Assembly (NCBI GenBank): GCA_963773685.1
Contig: CAVZBY010000011.1
Location: 868,001-932,000 of the forward strand
Source of the DNA: JALHVH01 sp963773685
GTDB taxonomy: Bacteria > Acidobacteriota > Aminicenantia > Aminicenantales > Saccharicenantaceae
Direction: 5' to 3'
Length of the DNA stretch: 64,000 bases
The position numbers were made by a program, and so were the translations under genes. The notes under the pieces were generated by a model. The model was not told where the DNA came from, did no database searches, and saw nothing but the letters and a program-made list of their open reading frames with translations. Numbering within the stretch: the stretch's first letter is position 1; every line of letters begins with the position of its first letter. Positions 1 through 7,217 of the stretch are shown piece by piece.

Positions 1-764
1 CTGAGCTTGAGCCGGTCGAAGGCGACGCTCCCCTCCTCCGTCCGCACCCAGCGGACGAAGACCAGGGCGGCGAGGCCCAGCGCAAGGAGGATGAGGACGG
101 CAAAGCGACGGACGGTCATGGAAAAAGCGATGAGAGCCGTGGTCAGCAGCGGCATCTCGCTCTGGAAATCCTTGTAGAAACCGGAGAACCGGGGCAGGAT
201 GAAGTTGATGAGGACGGTCAAGAGGATGAAGGAGAAGCCGATGAGCAGGGTCGGATAGACCAGGGCCGAGCGGATCTTGGCCTTCGTCCGGGCGATGGTC
301 CCGGCGTATTGGACGAAGCGGCCGATGGTCCCGGACAGGTTCCCGCTCTTCTCGCCGGCCATAAGGCTGGCCGTGTAAACCTTCGAGAACCGGTCCTCGA
401 ACGGGAGGAAGGCCTCCGAAAGGGATTTCCCCGAACGGATGTCCTTTTCGACCCTGATGAGGATCTCCTTGAGGCGGATGTCCGTGACCCGCCCGGCCAG
501 CGTCTCGACGCTCTTGAGGATGGGGTAGCCCGCCTTGATGAGGGCCATGAGCTCCTGGTTGAACAGGATGAAGTCCTTGGGCCGGACCTTGCTGCCGAGA
601 CTCCGCTTCCCGAGCCGGAACTTCTTCCAGTCGCGGCCGACCGAGAGGACGCAGAGGCCGTCCGACTCGAACAGACGGCGGCACTCATCTCTCGAGGCGG
701 CCACAACGGACCGGGAAAGAAGCCTCCCGTCCTCGGCGGCAAGGCGACAGGTATAGTAAGGCAT
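1..764 (-). CDS. Type II secretion system F family protein (GspF/PilC), C-terminus beyond window
   Basis: Inner-membrane platform protein of a type II secretion or type IV pilus machine. Reading the minus strand from an ATG at 762-764 gives an open frame of 254 residues that runs off the window edge, so the C-terminal half is missing. The first T2SSF domain is clear: QELMALIKAGYPILKSVETL near residues 74-93, then LMAGEKSGNLSGT, followed by a hydrophobic segment (LLIGFSFILLTVLINFIL) typical of the first membrane span. The start begins MPYYTCRLA, a usual GspF N-terminus. GspF and PilC cannot be told apart from this fragment. Confidence 0.9.
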   Translation of the reverse strand, partial: MPYYTCRLAAEDGRLLSRSVVAASRDECRRLFESDGLCVLSVGRDWKKFRLGKRSLGSKVRPKDFILFNQELMALIKAGYPILKSVETLAGRVTDIRLKEILIRVEKDIRSGKSLSEAFLPFEDRFSKVYTASLMAGEKSGNLSGTIGRFVQYAGTIARTKAKIRSALVYPTLLIGFSFILLTVLINFILPRFSGFYKDFQSEMPLLTTALIAFSMTVRRFAVLILLALGLAALVFVRWVRTEEGSVAFDRLKL

Positions 765-805
765 ATGGAAAAATCTTAGGCCATCGGCCCCTCTTTGTCA
801 AACGA

Positions 806-834
806 TTGACTTTCCCCTGTGATTGCCTTATTTT
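806..834 (+). promoter_or_regulatory. Sigma-70-type promoter candidate
   Basis: TTGACT (806-811), a 17-base spacer and TATTTT (829-834). The -10 box ends only 6 bases before the ATG at 841, so a transcript from here would be nearly leaderless. Confidence 0.45.
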
Positions 835-840
835 GGGAAT

Positions 841-1074
841 ATGAAAAAAGGGACCTTCAAGGCGCTTCCGCTGGCCTTCGTCCTGCTGGCAGGGGCCCCG
901 GGTCCGGCCCCGCAGGACTTCCCGGAGCAGAAGCCGAAATTCGACTACATGAGCACCTTCCTCCGGGGACGGAAGCCCCTGGGGCTGAAAGAGGACCTGA
1001 TCATGAAGCGGCTCCTCAAACAGCCCCGGGCCAGCTGGGCGATCCGGGCGGGATCGCGGCACATCCTGGATTAA
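841..1074 (+). CDS. Small exported hypothetical protein
   Basis: A 77-residue protein I do not recognise. It starts MKKG and has a hydrophobic stretch (ALPLAFVLLAGAPGPAP) that reads as a signal peptide, leaving a short basic mature region. There is no Shine-Dalgarno sequence, but a promoter-like motif ends 6 bases upstream. An upstream in-frame ATG at 823 would lie inside that promoter and is less likely. It sits 36 bases before the histidine kinase in the same orientation. It could be a chance reading frame; the signal-like N-terminus is the main support. Confidence 0.45.
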   Translation: MKKGTFKALPLAFVLLAGAPGPAPQDFPEQKPKFDYMSTFLRGRKPLGLKEDLIMKRLLKQPRASWAIRAGSRHILD

Positions 1075-1110
1075 GCGTCTTTTTTTTGCGGTCCGGATTC
1101 AATTTTTTGG

Positions 1111-3951
1111 ATGAAGACGAAAATATCGGCGGTCCTCCTTCCGGTGCTGGCGCTCGTCGCCCTGAGCGGCATCAATTTCTATAAGAACCTGACCTGGTCG
1201 GAGCCGACCGACGGGGTGACCTGGGGCGAGGGCCCCAACGGCCTCACGGCCCTCAAAGTCGGCATCAACAGCCCGGCCTACCTCGCCAGCATCAAGAAGG
1301 GCGACATCCTCTACGCCATCAACAATATCCCCATCAAGACGAAGATCGACCTGGTCAAGACGCTCTGGATCGCCCGGGACGTCGATCAGAAGGTCAGCTA
1401 CCAGATCGGCCGGGAAGGAGAGCTCATCACGCCGTCCTTCTACCTCCAGAAGAAGGGCGTGAACCTCATCTTTTTCTACCTGGCCCTGGTCGGCCTGACG
1501 ACGCTCGTCATCGGCCTCATCGTCTATTTCAATTCCCGCCGGAGGCTGTCGGTCCCTTATCTGTATTTCTATCTCCTTTCGGCGGCGTTCTATGGTTTCT
1601 ACACCTTCTCCCCGACGGGGAACTTCGACTTCCTGGACAGCGTTTTCTACTGGATCGACCGAACCGCCTTCCTCGCCTTCCCTCCCCTGCTCCTCCATTT
1701 CTTCATGATCTTCCCCCAGAGGAAGCGGTTCCTCAAGCGCCAGCCGCCCCTCCTCGCGCTCGTCTACCTGCCGGCGGCCGCCCTCCTGACGCTGAGGGTC
1801 CTCTTCCACACGGTCTTCGCCCCGGCGTGGAACGACGCCCAGGCCCTTTGGTTCCAGGCCCGTCTCGAGCGCCTCGACCTCCTCCATTTCGCGGTCTTCA
1901 CGCTCATCACGCTGGGCAGCGTCATCCACAGCTCGAGGCATCCGGCCAGCCTCTTCCTCAAGAAACAGCTCAAGTTCATCGTCTCCGGGCTGACGCTCGG
2001 CATCGTTCCCTTCACGTTCCTCTACGTCGTGCCCTTCCTGGCCGGCCGGGCGCCCTCGACCCCCGCGGAGCTGACCGTCCTCCTCCAGGCCCTCATTCCC
2101 ATGACCTTCGCCTATTCCATCTCGCGCTACAAGCTGATGGACTTCGAGATCCTGCTCAAGAAGGCCGTCACCCTCATCGTCTCGTTCTTCGTCGTCTCCC
2201 TCGTCTACTACCTGGTCAGCTCCCAGACCCGCATCTTCTCCGAGTACCGGCTCAACGCCATCATCCTCGGCGTCCTGGCCATCGCCCTGGGAGCGGCCCT
2301 TTTCGGCCCGCTGAAAAAGCTCGTCCAGACGCTCCTCGACCGGGCCATCTACCGGAGAAGCTACGAGTACCGGAAGACGCTCCTGCTCATCAGCCGGGAG
2401 CTGAGCCGGGAGAGGAATCTGCAGAACCTCTCGACCTCCCTGCTCGACGCCATCGCCAATGCCCTCTCCCTGCGGGCCATCGCTCTGTACCTGGCCGACG
2501 AAGCCGAGCCGCTCTCGTTCCAGCTCCTCCGGAGCCGGGGCGGGTCCGACGCCGCCCCGCGGTCCCTCGTCTTCGACGAGGCCCTCTTCGAGCAGATGCG
2601 GCGGAACGACTACCTGTCGTATTACGCCGCCGCGGACCGGAGGGGGGTCCAGAAGAGGGTCGAGCGCTTCATCCCGTTCGGGTTCTACCACGTGCTCCCG
2701 CTGAGGGTCGAGGAGAAGATCATCGGCTGTCTGGCCATGGGAAGGAAACAGGACGGCACCTATCTCACGAGCGAGGACTGGGAGCTCCTGACGACGGTCT
2801 CCCCCTCGGTCGCCCTGGCCCTGGAGAACGCCTACCTCTACAGCCGGGAGAGCGTCCGGGCCTTGGAGATGCAGCGGCTCAAGGACTACAGCGAGAACAT
2901 CATCGAAAGCCTGACCGTCGGCGTCGCCGTCATCGACCAGACGGGGGCCGTCATCGGCTGGAACCGGGTCCTCGAGGGCCAGTTCGGCCTGAAGAAGGCG
3001 GACGTTCTCGGCCGGAAGCTCTTCGACGTCCTGGGGCCGAGGAACTTCGGGGCGATCTTTCCCTCCGATACCCAGCAGGACTTCAGCCTGCTCTCGGAGA
3101 TCGGGCTGGACATCCCCGGCGGAGCGATGCGCATCTTCGACATCGCCCGGACCCCCCTCCTCGACAACGCCATGAACCCCTACGGCACCGTCATCGTCTT
3201 CGAGGACATCACCGAGAAGATCAGCCTCCAGCAGCAGCTTCTGACCTCGGAGAAGCTGGCCTCGATCGGCCTCCTCTCGGCGGGGGTGGCCCACGAGATC
3301 AACACGCCCCTGACGGGCATCTCGAGCTATGTCCAGATGCTCCAGAAGAGGCTCACCGACTCCCATTACACCCAGATCCTGGGGAAGATCGAAGCCCAGA
3401 CCGACCGGGTCGGCCGCATCATCAAGAACCTCCTGAATTTCGCCCGGAACCCCTCGGACTCCGCGTTCCACCGGGTCGACCTCAAGGTGAGCCTGGAGGA
3501 GATCATCTCGCTCATCGACTACAAGCTCAAGACCATGAACATCGACCTCGAGCTCTCCCTCGCGACCCTGCCGCCGGTCCAGGCCCAGGGGGAGCGTCTC
3601 CAGCAGGTCTTCATCAACCTCATCCTCAACGCCCTCGACGCCATGCCCGGAGGCGGCAAGCTGAGGATCGAGCTGGCCCGGGCGGACGGGGAGGCGGCGG
3701 TGACCATCTCCGATTCGGGGACCGGGATCAAGGCCGAGCACCTGCCGCGCGTCTTCGATCCGTTCTTCACGACCAAGGGCGTCGGCAAGGGGACGGGCCT
3801 CGGCCTGTCCATCAGCTACGCCATCGTCAAGGAGCACGAGGGCCGGATCCAGATCCGGAGCGAGTCCGGGAAGGGTTCGACCTTCACCGTCTTCATCCCC
3901 TTCGACCAGCCCCGGCGCCGCACGGACGCGCACTCTCCCGCAAGGAAATGA
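1111..3951 (+). CDS. PDZ-, GAF- and PAS-containing membrane sensor histidine kinase
   Basis: Two-component sensor kinase of 946 residues. After an N-terminal hydrophobic segment comes an extracytoplasmic PDZ-like domain (about 30-110; VGINSPAYLASIKKGDILY), then a block of membrane spans to about residue 400, a GAF domain (about 430-590) and a PAS domain (about 600-710). The HisKA box is GVAHEINTPLTGI with the phosphate-accepting His near 727. HATPase motifs are FINLILNALDAMPGG (N), DSGTGI (G1), FDPFFTTK (F) and GKGTGLGLSI (G2). Its stop overlaps the start of the sigma-54 response regulator, so the two are a cognate NtrB/NtrC-type pair. The periplasmic PDZ suggests that it senses an envelope or protein-folding signal (inference). 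Confidence 0.93.
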   Translation: MKTKISAVLLPVLALVALSGINFYKNLTWSEPTDGVTWGEGPNGLTALKVGINSPAYLASIKKGDILYAINNIPIKTKIDLVKTLWIARDVDQKVSYQIGREGELITPSFYLQKKGVNLIFFYLALVGLTTLVIGLIVYFNSRRRLSVPYLYFYLLSAAFYGFYTFSPTGNFDFLDSVFYWIDRTAFLAFPPLLLHFFMIFPQRKRFLKRQPPLLALVYLPAAALLTLRVLFHTVFAPAWNDAQALWFQARLERLDLLHFAVFTLITLGSVIHSSRHPASLFLKKQLKFIVSGLTLGIVPFTFLYVVPFLAGRAPSTPAELTVLLQALIPMTFAYSISRYKLMDFEILLKKAVTLIVSFFVVSLVYYLVSSQTRIFSEYRLNAIILGVLAIALGAALFGPLKKLVQTLLDRAIYRRSYEYRKTLLLISRELSRERNLQNLSTSLLDAIANALSLRAIALYLADEAEPLSFQLLRSRGGSDAAPRSLVFDEALFEQMRRNDYLSYYAAADRRGVQKRVERFIPFGFYHVLPLRVEEKIIGCLAMGRKQDGTYLTSEDWELLTTVSPSVALALENAYLYSRESVRALEMQRLKDYSENIIESLTVGVAVIDQTGAVIGWNRVLEGQFGLKKADVLGRKLFDVLGPRNFGAIFPSDTQQDFSLLSEIGLDIPGGAMRIFDIARTPLLDNAMNPYGTVIVFEDITEKISLQQQLLTSEKLASIGLLSAGVAHEINTPLTGISSYVQMLQKRLTDSHYTQILGKIEAQTDRVGRIIKNLLNFARNPSDSAFHRVDLKVSLEEIISLIDYKLKTMNIDLELSLATLPPVQAQGERLQQVFINLILNALDAMPGGGKLRIELARADGEAAVTISDSGTGIKAEHLPRVFDPFFTTKGVGKGTGLGLSISYAIVKEHEGRIQIRSESGKGSTFTVFIPFDQPRRRTDAHSPARK

Positions 3952-5339
3952 CCATGGTTCCCAAAGGCCTCCTCCACATCATCGACGACGAGCCCGTCAT
4001 CCACGACGTCCTGGGACAGCTCCTGACGTCGGAAGGCTACGAGATCGAGCCTTCGACCTCGGGCGAGGAGGCCCTCGCCAAGCTCGCCGACCGGGCCTTC
4101 GACCTGACGCTCCTCGACCTTCTCATGCCCGGCATGGACGGCATCGAGGTCCTCCGGCGCCTGAAGCGGGTGGATCCCGAGGCCATGGTCATCATCATCA
4201 CGGCCTATGCCTCGGTCGAGTCGGCCATCGCCGCCATGAAGCTGGGGGCCTTCGATTACATCCAGAAGCCCTTCAAGCACGACGACCTCCTCATGACCGT
4301 CGGCCGCGCCCTCGAGCACCGGCGGCTCCGGAACGAGAACACCCGTCTCAAGACCGAGCTCCACCGGAAGTTCGGGTTCGAGAACATCATCGGGAAGAGC
4401 AAGCCGATGCAGGGCGTCTTCGAGCTCATCAACGCCGCCGCGCCCACCCGCAGCACGATCCTCGTCCAGGGCGAGAGCGGGACGGGGAAGGAGCTCGTCG
4501 CCCGCGCCATCCACGACCACAGCGAGCGGGCCGAGTTCCCCTTCATCACCGTCAACAGCGGCTCCCTCCCGCCCGACCTCCTCGAAAGCCACCTCTTCGG
4601 CCACGTCAAGGGGGCCTTCACGGGGGCCGTGACGCTCAAGACGGGGCTCTTCGAGGCGGCGGACAGGGGGACGCTCTTCTTCGACGAGATCTCCTCGCTC
4701 AACCTCGAGACGCAGGCCAAGCTCCTCCGGGTCCTTCAGGAAAAGGAGTTCATGCGGCTGGGCGGCACGAAGACCATCAGGGTCGACGCGCGCATCATCG
4801 CCGCGACGAACACGGACATCGAGGAGCTCATCCGGCAGAAGACGTTCCGCAAGGACCTGTTCTACCGGCTGAACGTCATCAAGATCGAGATCCCTCCCCT
4901 CCGCGACCGCAAGGAGGACATCCCCCTCCTCGTCAGGCATTTCATCGACGTCTACGCCGCCGAGAACAAGAAGGCCATCGAGGGCGTGAGCGAGGACGTC
5001 TTCGAGATCCTCGAGCGGCACTCCTGGCCGGGGAACGTCCGGGAGCTCGAGAACCTCATCGAGCGGGCGGTTGTCCTCGCGAAATCCCCGGTCATCTCCC
5101 GGAATACCCTGCCGCCCTTCTTCCTCAAGGACGACGGCCCGGCCGACGAGGTCCCGGAATCCGAGGAAGGGACGCTCGATTTCAAGGAGCGGACCCGCTA
5201 TTACCAGAAGAAGATCATCCAGACGGCGCTCCGCCGGACCAAGGGCGTGCAGAAGAGGGCGGCTCAGATGCTCGGGATCAAGCCGACGACGCTCAACGAG
5301 ATGATCAAGCGCCTCGAGATCGACACGGACGATCTATAA
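3948..5339 (+). CDS. Sigma-54-dependent response regulator, NtrC family
   Basis: 463-residue activator of sigma-54 RNA polymerase, start overlapping the kinase stop by 4 bases (a second ATG at 3954 is an alternative). Receiver domain about 8-120 with phospho-acceptor context TLLDLLMPGMDG and conserved Lys in DYIQKPF. The AAA+ domain has Walker A GESGTGKE (near 174), the sigma-54-contacting GAFTGA loop (near 222), and RLNVIKIEIPPLRDRKEDI. A Fis-type helix-turn-helix ends the protein (KRAAQMLGIKPTTLNEMIKRL). Partner of the upstream kinase. Targets are unknown; a sigma-54-like promoter lies 4.5 kb away in front of the M1 peptidase. Confidence 0.95.
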   Translation: MTMVPKGLLHIIDDEPVIHDVLGQLLTSEGYEIEPSTSGEEALAKLADRAFDLTLLDLLMPGMDGIEVLRRLKRVDPEAMVIIITAYASVESAIAAMKLGAFDYIQKPFKHDDLLMTVGRALEHRRLRNENTRLKTELHRKFGFENIIGKSKPMQGVFELINAAAPTRSTILVQGESGTGKELVARAIHDHSERAEFPFITVNSGSLPPDLLESHLFGHVKGAFTGAVTLKTGLFEAADRGTLFFDEISSLNLETQAKLLRVLQEKEFMRLGGTKTIRVDARIIAATNTDIEELIRQKTFRKDLFYRLNVIKIEIPPLRDRKEDIPLLVRHFIDVYAAENKKAIEGVSEDVFEILERHSWPGNVRELENLIERAVVLAKSPVISRNTLPPFFLKDDGPADEVPESEEGTLDFKERTRYYQKKIIQTALRRTKGVQKRAAQMLGIKPTTLNEMIKRLEIDTDDL

Positions 5340-5444
5340 GGAGATCGCCGGCTCGGACCCGTGATGGGAGGGGGGGTCCATGCACGGGATGCGGCCTCTT
5401 GTTGTCGTCCCGGCGGTTCCATGCGCAGGAGACGGGCTCTTGTT

Positions 5445-5501
5445 GTAGCCGCAGCCTTTAGGCTGCGTCTTTATCGAGCGCAGGCTGAAGCCTGCGGCTA
5501 C
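5445..5501. repeat. REP-like double palindrome
   Basis: Two arms, 5445-5467 (GTAGCCGCAGCC...) and 5479-5501 (...GCCTGCGGCTAC), form a 23-base inverted repeat, and each arm is itself a small hairpin (GCAGCC/GGCTGC and GCAGGC/GCCTGC). The differences between arms are compensatory. The design is that of REP/BIME elements mobilised by REP-associated transposases. It lies at the left edge of the AT-rich island in the 274-base gap 5340-5613, which otherwise holds no gene that I can support. Confidence 0.7.
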
Positions 5502-5613
5502 ATTCGACCCAAATCCCGATGTTCTTCTGGAGATTGCGGCTCCAGCAAATCTGTGATATGAAAACCAAACAAAGAAGGATGTTCGAGCCGAAACAACCTC
5601 TAAGGTAAGCAAA

Positions 5614-6471
5614 ATGAGTATGGAAGGTCATGTCGACGAGCTAGCGGGAGCCGTCAATACGCTGACGGATAGACCGGATATTGATCTGGATAAGGATTTA
5701 GCTATGGACGAAGATCGATGTCAGCAGCATTCAGCGATAAGATCCATATTACTTCACTTAATTCCTGGAATACCGATCATCGCAGGCTTATTTATTTTTT
5801 CCCTGCCTTTCTTCCCCGGATCATTGGGCATAGATATCGAGTTGCGGGTCGTATTCGGATTCACTCTATCCCTATTGATCGCTCTTATCCCGGTTCAATT
5901 GGGAATCCTGTTTTATGCAGGTAAGAAGCTCAACGGGAGACTGTCGCTGAAAGGCGTCGTCGGCTTTACAGAAAAAAGCCCTTTGAAGAGCTACCTGATC
6001 TTTGTCCCTCTCGTACTGGTTTATGCGATACTGTTATTTGTCGTTGTATCCCCTCTTATCACTCCCTCTATCACCGAAACCCTGTTTGCGTGGTATCCAC
6101 AGGAATACAATCTTCAGAACATTATGGCTCATCCGGGAGACCTTTCCGGCCATGAGGGAATATATCTGCTGCTGGGCTTATATATCCTCGTTAATGGAGT
6201 CCTGGGTCCGCTTGTCGAAGAGCTCTATTTCAGAGGCTACCTTCTGCCGCGCATGAATGGATATGCAAGAAAATGGTCCCCGGCTCTAAACGTAGCCCTT
6301 TTTTCGCTGTACCACTTCTTTTCTCCTTGGGAGAATCCCATCAGGATATTAGCCTTCCTTCCGCTGGGTTACCTTGTATCGAAAAAGAGAGATATCCGAT
6401 TCAGTATTCTGGTTCACGTTCTGATGAATACCGGTGGTGGTTTATTTCTGCTCGCCCGAGTACTGTCTTAA
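5614..6471 (+). CDS. CPBP family intramembrane metalloprotease (CAAX/Abi family)
   Basis: 285-residue membrane protein with several hydrophobic spans. The CPBP/Abi signature is present: the glutamate pair in EELYFRGYLLP near residue 201, then a His in LYHFFSP (near 232) and a His and Asn in LVHVLMNTGG (near 268). Family members cleave prenylated or membrane proteins, or serve in bacteriocin self-immunity. The gene is visibly AT-richer in base and codon use (TTA, ATA codons) than its neighbours and lies 3 bases upstream of an equally AT-rich M23 peptidase gene, so the pair looks horizontally acquired. The substrate is unknown. Confidence 0.88.
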   Translation: MSMEGHVDELAGAVNTLTDRPDIDLDKDLAMDEDRCQQHSAIRSILLHLIPGIPIIAGLFIFSLPFFPGSLGIDIELRVVFGFTLSLLIALIPVQLGILFYAGKKLNGRLSLKGVVGFTEKSPLKSYLIFVPLVLVYAILLFVVVSPLITPSITETLFAWYPQEYNLQNIMAHPGDLSGHEGIYLLLGLYILVNGVLGPLVEELYFRGYLLPRMNGYARKWSPALNVALFSLYHFFSPWENPIRILAFLPLGYLVSKKRDIRFSILVHVLMNTGGGLFLLARVLS

Positions 6472-6474
6472 TAC

Positions 6475-7176
6475 ATGAATGATATGGCGGCAGAGGCTGA
6501 TGATAAACCTTTGATAATTACCATGCCTGTTCACGGGATCTGGATAACCCCCAATACGCCAGGATCCAAAGTACCAAGTCATGGAACATCTGATTTCGGT
6601 GAGTCATATGCCATTGACTTCGTTATGCTCAATGACGCCAAGGGAATAAAGAAACCATATAGAAGCAGCGTTTTTAAGTACCTTATAAGCGGGGTACGAC
6701 TAAGTGATTTTTATGGGTGGGGGCAAACGGTTCACTCGCCGATCAATGGGAAAGTATTGACGATAGAAAACAATATCACGGAACGCCAAATCGTTAATCC
6801 ATTTACCGATCTTCAATATATAAGAAAAGCAACACGAGAATATATTTCTTCCAGGAGGTTTCCTGAGAAAATTGCAGGAAATTACGTCCTGCTAGAAATT
6901 AGTAAAAGCGAATATGCATTGCTCGCACACTTAGTAAAAGGCTCAATATTAATGAAACCAGGTGAATCCGTAGAAATAGGACAAGTCATAGGGAAACTGG
7001 GTCATTCCGGGAATTCAACTATGCCCCATCTTCATATGCAATTTATGAATAGTCATGACTTCAATACGGCCCAAGGGATTCCCTTCAAGATAAAAGATTA
7101 TGAAGTATTTAGGGATGGGAAGTGGGAAAAAGTCAATGATTCTATTCCGACTGACAAGGACATAATAAGGAATTAA
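6475..7176 (+). CDS. M23 family metallopeptidase (LytM-like)
   Basis: 233-residue protein with zinc-peptidase motifs of the M23/LytM class: a first ligand region HGTSDFGESYAIDF near residue 33 and the terminal HLHMQ near 185, preceded by IGKLGHSGNS. M23 enzymes cleave glycyl or cross-bridge peptides in peptidoglycan or proteins. No signal peptide is evident, which is unusual for a cell-wall enzyme. It follows the CPBP protease by 3 bases, shares its AT-rich composition and was probably transferred with it. The two could form a protein-maturation or immunity pair (inference). Confidence 0.82.
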   Translation: MNDMAAEADDKPLIITMPVHGIWITPNTPGSKVPSHGTSDFGESYAIDFVMLNDAKGIKKPYRSSVFKYLISGVRLSDFYGWGQTVHSPINGKVLTIENNITERQIVNPFTDLQYIRKATREYISSRRFPEKIAGNYVLLEISKSEYALLAHLVKGSILMKPGESVEIGQVIGKLGHSGNSTMPHLHMQFMNSHDFNTAQGIPFKIKDYEVFRDGKWEKVNDSIPTDKDIIRN

Positions 7177-7180
7177 TTCG

Positions 7181-7200
7181 CGGGTCTGGGGTCAAGGGGC
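7181..7200. repeat. Dispersed 20-mer, copy 1 (right edge of AT-rich island)
   Basis: The 20 bases beginning CGGGTCTGGG are the exact reverse complement of 21885-21904, and weaker similarity continues for about 20 bases more (CTCCGAG...). It marks the point where composition returns to high GC. Confidence 0.6.
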
Positions 7201-7217
7201 AACCCTCCGAGCCGCCT

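Noticed and set aside
1099..3933. 944-residue open frame on the minus strand opposite the histidine kinase
   Set aside because: Composition-driven shadow: low-complexity Asp/Glu/Arg/Gly-rich translation, no domains, fully antisense to a well-supported gene. The same applies to the 982-residue antisense frame at 28861-31809 and many others.
5334..5612. Short frames across the REP element
   Set aside because: They translate palindromic repeat sequence and have no support on either strand.
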